Shown piece by piece: positions 43,759 through 52,046 of a DNA stretch of 64,000 bases. The notes beneath the pieces were generated by a model. That model worked only from the letters and a program-made list of their open reading frames with translations, did not search any database and was not told the DNA's origin. Each line of letters opens with the position of its first letter. The stretch's first letter is position 1. Both the position numbers and the translations under genes were made by a program. The DNA is from Chitinophagaceae bacterium (GTDB lineage: Bacteria; Bacteroidota; Bacteroidia; Chitinophagales; Chitinophagaceae), in NCBI GenBank assembly GCA_025923075.1, contig JAICGN010000006.1, positions 1 through 64,000 of the forward strand, in the 5' to 3' direction.

Positions 43759-45789
43759 TTATTGTTTGCTTGTAGCCTTTAATGTATCCTTGACGGGAGT
43801 GCCTTCTGTGGTTACTGCCGGCTTGTTAGTACCCGTACTGAAATGCAATGCAACATTGGAACCAGCAGGAGACACTCTTAAGTAACCAGACATCTCCTGG
43901 TGAAGTGCAGAACAGAAATCTGTACAATAAAACGGGAATATGCCACTTCTGTCGGCCACCCACTTAAGTGATTGTGTTTCGCCGGGCATGACCAAGATCT
44001 CAGCATTATTAGCTCCTTTTATAGCAAACCCATGCGGCACGTCCCAATCCTGCTCAAGGTTTGTTATGTGGAAATAGACCTCATCACCTACTTTCACTCC
44101 CTCAATATTGTCAGGTGTGAGATGGGAGCGAATAGCCGTCATCCATACATGCACCTGGTTGCCGTTCCGTTCTACTTTAGTCTGGCCTTCGCCTTTAGAA
44201 ACATAGGCATGTGTGTTCTCTTCAATTTTGTATATTTTCCTTTGCTTACTTTGTATCAAAGCAGCAGGTAACGCTTCGGCATAGTGCGGCTCGCCAGTCG
44301 TGGGAAAGTCAAGAATCAATTTCATTTTCTCGCCGCTGATATCATATAACTGTGCGCTTTGCGTCAGTTCTGGCCCGGTTGGCAAATAACGATCTTTAGT
44401 AATTTTATTATAAGCGATCATGTACTTACCGTGAGGCTTTGCTGTCGGTCCGCCAGGTACGGATAAGTGACCAACAGAATAGTAAGTAGGTACACGGTCA
44501 AGCACCTGAAGATCACTTAATCTCCATTTCACAATTTCAGAAGAAACAAACATGGAAGTATAGGCGTTGCCTTTTCCATCAAATTCAGTATGTAAAGGCC
44601 CAAGTCCCGGTTTGGCCACTTCGCCATGCAAGGCTGCCTCGTACTTAATTATTGGAATACCATCATACTCGCCATCAAATGCTTTATCAGCAATTGCTTT
44701 CTGAATTTTGGTAAAAGAGAATACAGGAATGCTTGCTGCTAATTTACCTGAAGCCGCTATGTATTCACCGGTAGGATCAACATCTGTTCCGTGAGGTGAT
44801 TTTGGACAGGGAATTACATATAGCATATCCGGACAGTCAGCAGGATCTAATACTGCTACTTCTGTTCTAATAGTCGAACGGGCAGTATGAGTATTTTCAT
44901 CATATACATTATGGGCATATTTTACCGATTGCGTTTTTGCTCTACCAGCTTTTAAATATTCTTCAGCTTTCTTCCAGTTGACAGCAATAACAAAGTCTTT
45001 GTCGTTCTTAGCAGAATTCTGTTCAAGTAGCGTGTTTGCCCTTTCTGAATTATAACAACTGAAGAAAAACCAACCGTGCGATTTGCCTTTGCCCGCACGC
45101 GAAAGATCAAAGTTCACTCCGGGAGTACGAATCTGGAACGCGATATTCATTTCTCCCGAGGTTGGATTGACTGATATAAAGCTTATTGAGCCTTTGAAAT
45201 TCTGTTTGTAAGTATTGATAGGGACATCGCCATTTTGATCATCGAGCGGCACGCTGAAGCGGGTTGCTGCTACAATGTATTCGGAATTTTCGGTAATAAA
45301 AGGTGAAGCATGATTACCTGCGCTATTGGGTATTTCCAATATTTCCGATGTACGGAATGTAGTAAGATCAATACGGGCGATGCGTGGGGTGTTGTTACCA
45401 TTGGCAAAAGCCCATCGCCCATCATGTTCTCCTTTAGTTTGTGAAAGAGCGATATGATGTTGATCATCCCAGGGTACAAAACCGTGAGAAGTGTTCAACA
45501 TCGGCTTTGTTTCTTCGCTAAAACCATAACCGCTTTCGGGAGATTGGGAGAACACAGGTATGATACGGAATAGACGCCCGGATGGAATACCATAGACAGC
45601 TACCTGTCCGTTGAATCCGCCTGATACAACGTTATAAAATTCGTCGTATTTACCAGGGGCAACGAAAGTCTTTGAGGCATCGCCACTTGCCGCAGATTGC
45701 GCCGTCTTGGGTTTACAACTTTGCATTGAGACGAGGCAAGCAGAGATCAATATCAAAACCGCATGGGTTTTGAAGTAATTAAATTTCAT
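43759..45789 (-). CDS. nosZ: Nitrous oxide reductase, Sec-type (clade II) lipoprotein NosZ
   Basis: The 676-residue protein has a Sec lipoprotein signal (LISACLVSMQSC) with no twin-arginine motif, the mark of clade II enzymes. The beta-propeller CuZ ligand region is visible (DDQHHIALSQ, GNHASPF, GKSHGWFFF, KSPHGTDV, PLHTEFDGK). The C-terminal cupredoxin CuA site has Cys622, Cys626, His630 and Met633 (YCTDFCSALHQEM). It reduces N2O to N2 with electrons from cytochrome c. It is the second gene after the shared cytochrome promoter, and fasciclin, nosL, nosD, nosF and nosY follow. Confidence 0.97.
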   Translation of the reverse strand: MKFNYFKTHAVLILISACLVSMQSCKPKTAQSAASGDASKTFVAPGKYDEFYNVVSGGFNGQVAVYGIPSGRLFRIIPVFSQSPESGYGFSEETKPMLNTSHGFVPWDDQHHIALSQTKGEHDGRWAFANGNNTPRIARIDLTTFRTSEILEIPNSAGNHASPFITENSEYIVAATRFSVPLDDQNGDVPINTYKQNFKGSISFISVNPTSGEMNIAFQIRTPGVNFDLSRAGKGKSHGWFFFSCYNSERANTLLEQNSAKNDKDFVIAVNWKKAEEYLKAGRAKTQSVKYAHNVYDENTHTARSTIRTEVAVLDPADCPDMLYVIPCPKSPHGTDVDPTGEYIAASGKLAASIPVFSFTKIQKAIADKAFDGEYDGIPIIKYEAALHGEVAKPGLGPLHTEFDGKGNAYTSMFVSSEIVKWRLSDLQVLDRVPTYYSVGHLSVPGGPTAKPHGKYMIAYNKITKDRYLPTGPELTQSAQLYDISGEKMKLILDFPTTGEPHYAEALPAALIQSKQRKIYKIEENTHAYVSKGEGQTKVERNGNQVHVWMTAIRSHLTPDNIEGVKVGDEVYFHITNLEQDWDVPHGFAIKGANNAEILVMPGETQSLKWVADRSGIFPFYCTDFCSALHQEMSGYLRVSPAGSNVALHFSTGTNKPAVTTEGTPVKDTLKATSKQ

Positions 45790-45828
45790 ATGGTTATTAT
45801 TTAAATAAAGAGAATAGTTGCAATATTT

Positions 45829-46299
45829 TTATTTAACCCCATCATTGGATCGCATAAATTCCAGGATCTGTCGTGCGTCGTCCTTTGTGATATTTTGATT
45901 AGGCATTCGAACAAGACATTGCTCCAGTAATTTTTGCGCTTCCGGATCCGTCTCCAGCATCATGTCCACGTTCGTAATCATATTCATGATCCAATGTGGC
46001 TCACGTCTTTTCGTAACTCCCGCCCAGCCGGGACCGACCAGCCTTTCGTCGGTTAGCTTATGACAGCTCTGGCATTTTAGATCATAGGTGCTCTTTCCTG
46101 TTTTTACCCATTCCTGATTCAAAGGAGTTGTCAGCGTTACATCCTCTGGTTTAATTTCTGTGCCATGAGTTTCGGGCTGATCCTTCGCCGCCTCCTGACC
46201 TGTTGTTTCTTCTGTCGGTTTTTCTTCACTATTGCAGGCTGCAAAAAACAACGAACCCGAAATAAGAAGTGCAAGTGCTAATAATGATTTCCGTTTCAT
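45829..46299 (-). CDS. Mono-haem cytochrome c lipoprotein upstream of nosZ
   Basis: The 156-residue lipoprotein (LISGSLFFAACNSEE) has an acidic linker followed by a class I cytochrome c with KCQSCHKLTDERLVGPGW and a distal Met in RMPNQ. It is the likely electron donor to NosZ. It is the first gene of the nos transcript, with the candidate FNR-type promoter upstream, and is divergent from rrf2. Confidence 0.9.
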   Translation of the reverse strand: MKRKSLLALALLISGSLFFAACNSEEKPTEETTGQEAAKDQPETHGTEIKPEDVTLTTPLNQEWVKTGKSTYDLKCQSCHKLTDERLVGPGWAGVTKRREPHWIMNMITNVDMMLETDPEAQKLLEQCLVRMPNQNITKDDARQILEFMRSNDGVK

Positions 46300-46355
46300 T
46301 TTGATCTGAGTTTATTGTTAGTGAATATCAAAAGATACACACATCTTTTAATTCG

Positions 46356-46399
46356 CAAAAATATTTGTGTGCACACCGTTCTACCATGATATGTGTCAA
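46356..46399 (-). promoter_or_regulatory. nos operon promoter with FNR/CRP-type site
   Basis: The plus strand reads ATGATatgtGTCAA (46386-46399). The minus-strand -7 box TATTTTTG (46356-46363) fits TAnnTTTG exactly, with centre-to-box-end spacing of 36.5 bp. A perfect palindrome GTGTGCACAC (46367-46376) lies between site and box and could be a second operator. Confidence 0.75.
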
Positions 46400-46407
46400 A
46401 AAAAGGA

Positions 46408-46451
46408 ATGATTATAATCACCTTGAAAAGAAGGCTTCCCGATTAATTTTG
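46408..46451 (+). promoter_or_regulatory. rrf2 promoter with FNR/CRP-type site
   Basis: ATGATtataATCAC (46408-46421) is followed by TAATTTTG (46444-46451), a perfect -7 box at the 36.5-bp spacing. Its centre is 22 bp from the nos site, so each promoter has a proximal site at about -41.5 and a distal one at about -63.5. Confidence 0.7.
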
Positions 46452-46464
46452 AAAAACTTTTTTC

Positions 46465-46905
46465 ATGATTTTGTCCAAATCATTTGGATATGCATTGCGG
46501 GGTATATTATATATAGCAGCCATGCGGGATGAGAATCGAAAAGTACAGATCGACGAGATCGCAACGAAATTAGCTGTTCCCAAACATTTCCTGGGAAAGA
46601 TCATGCAACAGATGGTTAAAGCGGGCCTCTTAAAATCCACGAAAGGCCCGTACGGCGGATTTTCCCTTTCAGCTGAAACACTTGCGATGCCTGTAATGCG
46701 GCTCGTCGAGATTACAGATGGCATGGAACAATTTAGTATGTGTGTTCTGAAATTAAAATATTGCAACGGTTTAAATCCCTGTCCTCTCCATTATGAAATG
46801 GAAGAGGTAAAAAAGGACTATTTAGATGTTTTTACCAAAAACACTTTTGGAGATCTACTGAAAGACAGTAAAAGCGACCTTCTTAAGAGTCTCGCCGTTG
46901 ATTAA
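46465..46905 (+). CDS. Rrf2-family transcription factor, NsrR-like cysteines
   Basis: The 146-residue protein has the Rrf2 winged helix (SKSFGYALRGILYIAAM, KLAVPKHFLGKIMQQMVKAG, STKGPYGGFSL) and three cysteines at 93, 100 and 106 (SMCVLKLKYC, NPCPLHY) in the region where NsrR/IscR hold an Fe-S cluster. Such proteins sense NO, iron or Fe-S status. Placed between nos and ric2 and driven by a candidate shared FNR-type operator, it probably senses NO. The spacing C-x6-C-x5-C differs slightly from E. coli NsrR. Confidence 0.85.
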   Translation: MILSKSFGYALRGILYIAAMRDENRKVQIDEIATKLAVPKHFLGKIMQQMVKAGLLKSTKGPYGGFSLSAETLAMPVMRLVEITDGMEQFSMCVLKLKYCNGLNPCPLHYEMEEVKKDYLDVFTKNTFGDLLKDSKSDLLKSLAVD

Positions 46906-46920
46906 CTTAATTTTTTTTTG

Positions 46921-46964
46921 ATGATGAAAGTCATGTTTTACTTTTTTTTATCTCTTTAATATTG
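46921..46964 (+). promoter_or_regulatory. Promoter with FNR/CRP-type site upstream of the second ric gene
   Basis: ATGATgaaaGTCAT (46921-46934) is followed by TAATATTG (46957-46964; 5 of 6 -7 positions), spacing 36.5 bp. Confidence 0.6.
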
Positions 46965-46986
46965 ATTGTGATTAGGGATTAGCAGT

Positions 46987-47739
46987 ATGCATCAAAATAT
47001 TTATACTATAGAACCTTCCTCTTTTGTAACAGATATTGTGATTCATGATTACCGAACAGCAGATGTATTTAGAAAATATGGTATAGATTTTTGTTGCGGT
47101 GGTAAGTGGTCGCTGGATATAGTTTGTCAAAATAAGAATCTGAGTACAGAAGACATCATAGAAGAACTTAGCAAGATTGTAAGGCAAACTGGTTCCAATG
47201 CAGCACTTGATTTTGATAACTGGGATATCGATTTTTTGGCTGATTACATTCTTAATGTGCATCATCGTTACCTGAAAAGAGCATTACATGAAGTCAAAGA
47301 GCAAGTCACCAAATTTTTGGACGGACACCGCAAGAAATTTTCAGAGCTTGAAGAGCTGGAAACTATCATTAATCGCTTCATGAAGGAAATTCCACCGCAT
47401 ATGAAGCAGGAGGAAGAGATATTCTTTCCGTACATAAAACAAATTCACCATGCACACAAGCACCGTGAATCGTATGCAAGGCTCCTAATACGAACGCTAC
47501 GGAAGCCTATTGAAGAAGTCATGCTAAAAGAACATGAAGCAACGGGATCAAACCTGCATCGATTAAGGACAATCACGAATAATTATACTCCACCGGATAA
47601 AGCATGTATAGCCCATAAGGTAACATTTGCAAAATTAAAAGAACTGGATAATGACCTCGTCCAGCACATCCATCTTGAAAGCAATATCCTTTTTCCCAAG
47701 GCAATACAAATGGAGAAGGAATTATTACAGGATAACTAA
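46987..47739 (+). CDS. ric: Iron-sulfur cluster repair di-iron protein Ric, second copy
   Basis: The 250-residue protein has the DUF542 start FRKYGIDFCCGGKWSLDIVC with the CC motif, and the HHE domain with NVHHRYLKRAL, HMKQEEEIFFP, EHEATGSNLH and LVQHIHLESNILFP. It parallels the copy at 35994 but is clearly diverged, so both may be retained with different triggers or partners. Same expected function: repair of NO- or oxygen-damaged Fe-S clusters. Confidence 0.95.
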   Translation: MHQNIYTIEPSSFVTDIVIHDYRTADVFRKYGIDFCCGGKWSLDIVCQNKNLSTEDIIEELSKIVRQTGSNAALDFDNWDIDFLADYILNVHHRYLKRALHEVKEQVTKFLDGHRKKFSELEELETIINRFMKEIPPHMKQEEEIFFPYIKQIHHAHKHRESYARLLIRTLRKPIEEVMLKEHEATGSNLHRLRTITNNYTPPDKACIAHKVTFAKLKELDNDLVQHIHLESNILFPKAIQMEKELLQDN

Positions 47740-47782
47740 TATACAATAGTCTTTTCGTATTTGCCGTTAATCATCTTTCTCT

Positions 47783-47826
47783 TTGATCTAAATCATCAAT
47801 TACGATACGTTGAAATAATAGATTTG
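47783..47826 (+). promoter_or_regulatory. osmC promoter with near-perfect FNR box
   Basis: TTGATctaaATCAT (47783-47796) matches the FNR consensus TTGAT-N4-ATCAA in nine of ten positions. The -7 box TAGATTTG (47819-47826) is perfect, spacing 36.5 bp. The osmC ATG is 17 bases further. Confidence 0.8.
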
Positions 47827-47842
47827 CTCAAAGGATTCTGAT

Positions 47843-48316
47843 ATGCCATTAAAAAATAATAAGCCGGTTATATTTACTACAGACCTTCAATGGTCCGGTG
47901 ACATGAATGCAATAGTGAGTTCGCATTCACTAAAATCCTTTCTCGTCTCAACATCGCCGGAATTTGGTGGACCAGAGAGTGAATGGACGGCGGAGCATTT
48001 ATTCTTAAGCTCTATTATAAGTTGTTTCATGAGCACCTACCTGGTATTTGTAAATAAAATGAAAATTGAGAATACTGGTTTTGAATGCACTGCCACGGGC
48101 CAGGTAGAATTAGTAGATGGTAAATATAAATTCACTTATATACATATTTATCCGAAAGCATTTGTCGGTAATGATGCTGACGTGGAGAGAGCAAAAGTGG
48201 CTATGGTAAAAGCCAAAAAGTATTGCCTTATTTCGAATTCAGTGAATGCCGAAATCGTGCAACATCCTGAGGTCGTAATTGCAAAACAACATGCCCTGAT
48301 CAACTCAGCTGCTTAA
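47843..48316 (+). CDS. OsmC-family protein
   Basis: The 157-residue protein has the OsmC/Ohr fold with both reactive cysteines, SCFMSTY and KYCLISNSV, plus the preceding GPESEWTAEHLFLSSII helix. OsmC/Ohr proteins reduce organic peroxides; others carry out thiol chemistry of unknown target. The gene starts a two-gene unit with the flavodoxin, both under an FNR-type promoter. Confidence 0.88.
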   Translation: MPLKNNKPVIFTTDLQWSGDMNAIVSSHSLKSFLVSTSPEFGGPESEWTAEHLFLSSIISCFMSTYLVFVNKMKIENTGFECTATGQVELVDGKYKFTYIHIYPKAFVGNDADVERAKVAMVKAKKYCLISNSVNAEIVQHPEVVIAKQHALINSAA

Positions 48317-48346
48317 ATCAATACTTCAATTATCAAAACTAAAACC

Positions 48347-48883
48347 ATGAAAGGACTTGTAATCTACAAAGGCAAATACGGAGCCACTAAACAATATGCG
48401 ATGTGGATAGGACAAGAATTGAAATTGTCAGTAGCCTCAGCAGACCGTTTCCCGTTGGATGAATTATCGAAATACGATTATTTCATTCTAGGGTCAAGTG
48501 TCTACATCGGCCAGCTTGAAATAAAAAACTGGCTGAAGAAAAATTTCAAAATACTGCAGAATAAAAAGATATTTCTCTTCCAGGTAGCGGCCTCACCCAC
48601 TAACCAACTAGAAAAAAGAGAAAGCTATAACAAAGCATCTCTTTCTGCAGATATTCTGAGAAAGATCCAGTTTTATTATTTGCCGGGCAGAATGATCATG
48701 AGAAATCTTTCTGCATGGGACAGGTTCATGCTTAAAATGGGTGCAAGACTTACAAAAGACCCGGTTGAGAAAAAAAAGATGCTGACTGATTTCAATGATG
48801 TAAAAAAAGAAAATATAGATTTAGTTGTGAAAGCAGTGCAGCATTTTACAAACATCTATAAACCCGAACTTGCCTATACGTAA
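48347..48883 (+). CDS. Flavodoxin-domain protein (HemG-like)
   Basis: The 178-residue product has the flavodoxin start MKGLVIYKGKYGATKQYAMW and a second FMN-site loop ILGSSVYIGQL, as in menaquinone-dependent protoporphyrinogen oxidase (HemG) and related flavodoxins. It may link menaquinol or NAD(P)H to haem synthesis under low oxygen. It is 30 bases downstream of osmC. Confidence 0.8.
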   Translation: MKGLVIYKGKYGATKQYAMWIGQELKLSVASADRFPLDELSKYDYFILGSSVYIGQLEIKNWLKKNFKILQNKKIFLFQVAASPTNQLEKRESYNKASLSADILRKIQFYYLPGRMIMRNLSAWDRFMLKMGARLTKDPVEKKKMLTDFNDVKKENIDLVVKAVQHFTNIYKPELAYT

Positions 48884-48953
48884 CCATTCAATCGTCCGAT
48901 CAAATTTGAATTTATTTTTTCCCTAACATTAGTTTACTTTGAGAGCTAAATAA

Positions 48954-50207
48954 GTGCCATTTACTATGCTTGACCTGGAGCACATGACATCCCTTTTTGA
49001 GAATGCAACGGAAGGAATTATTCTTACGAACGGACGGGGGCTTATTGTACTTGCCAATCCTGCCGCTGAAAGAATGTTTGGTTATAGTCCAACTGAACTA
49101 GAGAATTTGCCTGTAGAAACCTTGATCCCTGGTAACTTCAGACCGGGGCATAAAGCATTGCGTGAAGGATTTCATAAAAATCCATCTAACCGGTCGATGG
49201 GAGCCGGCCGAGACCTGTTTGCACTAAAAAAAAATGGCGAGGAATTTCCCGTTGAAATAAGTCTAAGTCATTACAAAAAAAATGATGAGCTTTTTGTTAT
49301 CGCGTTTATTGTTGATATTACCTTAAGAAAAGAAGTTGAGCAAAATCTTGTGAAAAAACAAAATGAATTGGAAAAAGTAACATTTGAAATCAGGAAACTG
49401 AATACTGAACTTGAAAAGAAGGTAGACGAACGAACGCATATTCTCAAAGAGGCCCTGGAAAAACTGGAACAATCACAAACGGAACTACACGAAGCGCTGG
49501 ACAAAGAAAAACAGCTTAATGAAATAAAAAGTCGCTTTGTGTCCATGGCGTCACATGAATTCAGAACACCACTTAGTGCCGTACTTTCTTCGGCAGCTTT
49601 ACTCTCCAAATATACAAAAGAAGATGACCAGGAAAAAAGGAATAAGCATATTGACCGGATCAAAGATTCTGTAAAACATCTTAATGACATTTTGGAGGAT
49701 TTTCTTTCCTTAGGAAAACTGGATGAGGGACGCATAAGCGCCGATCCTCATGAATTTAACCTTCACGAAATGATGAATGAGACACTAGCCGATATGAAGG
49801 TAGTATTAAAGCCCGGACAAAAATTCGATTTTAAGTACGAGGGAGAAGAAAAAATAAATGCCGATAAAAAATTATTGAGAAATATTCTGATCAACCTGAT
49901 AAGCAATGCAGCTAAATTTTCCGAAGAGGATACGCCTATTGCAATTTCGGTAAAGGGTGACAAGGAAAGAAGTACCATCGCTGTAGCGGACAAAGGCATT
50001 GGTATTTCTAAAAAAGACCAGGAACATTTGTTTACCATGTTTTACAGGGGATCAAATGTTACTAATATACAAGGGACGGGCCTTGGTCTCCACATTGTAA
50101 AAAGGTATCTTGACCTGATAAACGGCACCGTAAATTTGCAAAGCACATTGGGAAAAGGAACGTCTATTACCATCACATTTCCAAACGATACAAACAATAA
50201 TTCATGA
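48954..50207 (+). CDS. PAS-domain sensor histidine kinase, FixL-like haem-pocket spacing
   Basis: The ~417-residue soluble kinase has an N-terminal PAS domain (residues ~10-125), a coiled coil, a DHp domain with phospho-acceptor His201 (SHEFRTPLSA) and an HATPase domain (NILINLISNAAKFS, DKGIGISKKD, GTGLGLHIVKRY). In the PAS domain His66 (RPGHKALR) and Arg86 (GAGRDLF) lie 20 residues apart, like His200 and Arg220 of FixL, which bind haem and sense O2. The start is GTG 48954 or ATG 48966. Its stop overlaps the response-regulator ATG by four bases. Confidence 0.85.
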   Translation: MPFTMLDLEHMTSLFENATEGIILTNGRGLIVLANPAAERMFGYSPTELENLPVETLIPGNFRPGHKALREGFHKNPSNRSMGAGRDLFALKKNGEEFPVEISLSHYKKNDELFVIAFIVDITLRKEVEQNLVKKQNELEKVTFEIRKLNTELEKKVDERTHILKEALEKLEQSQTELHEALDKEKQLNEIKSRFVSMASHEFRTPLSAVLSSAALLSKYTKEDDQEKRNKHIDRIKDSVKHLNDILEDFLSLGKLDEGRISADPHEFNLHEMMNETLADMKVVLKPGQKFDFKYEGEEKINADKKLLRNILINLISNAAKFSEEDTPIAISVKGDKERSTIAVADKGIGISKKDQEHLFTMFYRGSNVTNIQGTGLGLHIVKRYLDLINGTVNLQSTLGKGTSITITFPNDTNNNS

Positions 50208-51259
50208 AATCAATTCTTGTTATAGAAGATAACAAAGACATCAGGGAAAACACAGCAGAGATACTGGACCTTGCCGGATACAAAACTTTTACTGCCGAAA
50301 ATGGCAAGAAGGGAGTTGACATTGCAGTTAGAGAAAAACCAGATGTAATTGTTTGTGATATCATGATGCCCGAGCTCGATGGATACGGTGTACTTCACTT
50401 ATTGAGAAAAAATGAAACCACACAATCCATTCCATTTATATTTTTAACAGCAAAAACAGAAAGAAGCGATTTTCGCAAAGGAATGGAAATGGGCGCTGAT
50501 GATTATGTTACTAAACCATTTGAGGATATCGAGCTGCTGAATGCAATTGAGATCAGGCTGAAAAAAGCAGAGATACTTGGGAACAAATATGCTTCATCAC
50601 AGCAAGGCCTGTCACAGTTTATAAAAGACGTTAAGGATAGTGGTTTAATGAAGCAGCTTGCCGATCAGTATAATGTTGAGTCATACGGCAAAAAACAATC
50701 ACTTTACCAGGAAGGCAAGCGACCAAAACTTTTGTACTATGTAGTAAAGGGAAAAGTAAAAGGGTTTAAAACTCACGAAGACGGTAAAGAATACATTACT
50801 GACCTTTTCAGCGAGGGTGATTTTATTGGTTATCCGGCTTTAATCGAAGATAAAAACTATGATGACAGCACGGTGATTCTTGAAGATGCCGAAATCATGC
50901 AAATACCCCGGGAAGATTTTCATAAAATGGTGTTTGGCGATCTTAGCATTGCTGCCAAATTCATTCGCATCATCACAAAAAATGTAAAAGAAAAGGAAGA
51001 AAGGTTGCTCAATCTTGCTTACAGCTCTTTACGCAAACGCGTTGCAAAGGCACTTGTTGATATACAGGAGAAATTTAATACTGGCGGACAGAATAAACCT
51101 ATTGAAATATCAAGGGAAGATATTGCACACTATGTGGGGACAGCAACCGAATCGTTGATAAGAACCCTGAGCGATTTTAAAGCTGAAAAATTAATTGAAA
51201 TAAAAGAAGGAAAGATCGTGATCGCAAATCTTGATAAACTAAAAAATCTCCTATATTAA
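50204..51259 (+). CDS. Response regulator fused to a Crp/FNR-type effector
   Basis: The 351-residue protein has an N-terminal receiver domain with phospho-acceptor Asp52 (VIVCDIMMP) and Lys104 (VTKPFED), then a cyclic-nucleotide-binding-like domain (GDFIGYPALIED) and a C-terminal HTH-Crp domain (REDIAHYVGTATESLIRTL). Glu316 and Arg320 match FNR Glu209 and Arg213, which read TGA half-sites. No Cys cluster for [4Fe-4S] is seen, so phosphorylation, not direct O2 sensing, is likely. It is cotranslated with the kinase and is a candidate regulator of the palindromes described in this window. Confidence 0.9.
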   Translation: MKSILVIEDNKDIRENTAEILDLAGYKTFTAENGKKGVDIAVREKPDVIVCDIMMPELDGYGVLHLLRKNETTQSIPFIFLTAKTERSDFRKGMEMGADDYVTKPFEDIELLNAIEIRLKKAEILGNKYASSQQGLSQFIKDVKDSGLMKQLADQYNVESYGKKQSLYQEGKRPKLLYYVVKGKVKGFKTHEDGKEYITDLFSEGDFIGYPALIEDKNYDDSTVILEDAEIMQIPREDFHKMVFGDLSIAAKFIRIITKNVKEKEERLLNLAYSSLRKRVAKALVDIQEKFNTGGQNKPIEISREDIAHYVGTATESLIRTLSDFKAEKLIEIKEGKIVIANLDKLKNLLY

Positions 51260-51313
51260 ATAACTAAGATAGTTTTAATTTTTCAGGGCCCTTTTCTGCT
51301 TCTGAGCATCCGC

Positions 51314-51871
51314 ATGGATACAAATTTTTTTAAATACCTGCAGCAACTTGAAGTAATGGCTTTTTTTTCCGGCTTCCCATTATTATATGCACTAGTAATT
51401 GTTGTAGTCGGCTATTTACAAAAGAAACCGGAAGTAAAAAAGAAATTGATTTCATTGTTGCCATATACCTATGCGGTTGTAGGCACCTTATATATCGGCT
51501 TGCAAATAAGAAACCTTTATCCGAACTATGCCTTTGAAAATATCAAAAATTCTATTTTACACCCATTCTTATTTTTCTGGGCATGCCTATCAATTTCATT
51601 CTATTTGCCAGTGATTAACAAAAGGATAGTTTTATCATTACTACATAGCCTTGTATTTTTTTTTATCCTCTTGAAAGACCTTTTTATAAATATTTCCCAA
51701 AAGTCTGGTGAGGATAATAGTATTGTTAGGAATGATATGAAAATTTATACGGATAGTTTATTACTGAATACCGGCGTTTATTTTTTGACTATTCTTATTG
51801 TCTTTTTTTTAGTTCCGTTAATAAAGAAACTCAAAACTTTGAGGTCACACAAAATACCCAACCGGTTTTAG
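51314..51871 (+). CDS. Hypothetical membrane protein
   Basis: The 185-residue product has about four hydrophobic helices and a basic C-terminal tail (KKLKTLRSHKIPNRF). No family was recognised. It follows the kinase-regulator pair by 55 bases on the same strand and may be cotranscribed. Confidence 0.6.
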   Translation: MDTNFFKYLQQLEVMAFFSGFPLLYALVIVVVGYLQKKPEVKKKLISLLPYTYAVVGTLYIGLQIRNLYPNYAFENIKNSILHPFLFFWACLSISFYLPVINKRIVLSLLHSLVFFFILLKDLFINISQKSGEDNSIVRNDMKIYTDSLLLNTGVYFLTILIVFFLVPLIKKLKTLRSHKIPNRF

Positions 51872-51938
51872 TGAAACTATAGAACACATTGAATCACACC
51901 TCCCCACCGGTAACTAACAGTTGAATATTAGACTCTAG

Positions 51939-52005
51939 TGTGACAAAAGTCACAGTCAGTAGTGACAACTGTCATTACCGCCAATTCAGTTCCTGAATAT
52001 TTTTA
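51939..52005 (+). promoter_or_regulatory. yceI-operon promoter with two tandem CRP/FNR-type sites
   Basis: TGTGACaaaaGTCACA (51939-51954) is a perfect palindrome and AGTGACaactGTCATT (51961-51976) is a close copy, with centres 22 bp apart. The -7 box TATTTTTA ends at 52005, 36.5 bp from the second centre. The gene start is at 52047. Confidence 0.75.
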
Positions 52006-52046
52006 CGTCGTCTCTAGAAATCATTTTTAATGTTAAAATAATTTAT

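Noticed and set aside
46962-46975. TTGATtgtgATTAG, an FNR-like sequence 12 bases before the ric2 start
   Set aside because: The site is too close to the ATG, and its expected -7 box would lie inside the coding sequence. The site at 46921-46934 has the correct spacing and was used instead.
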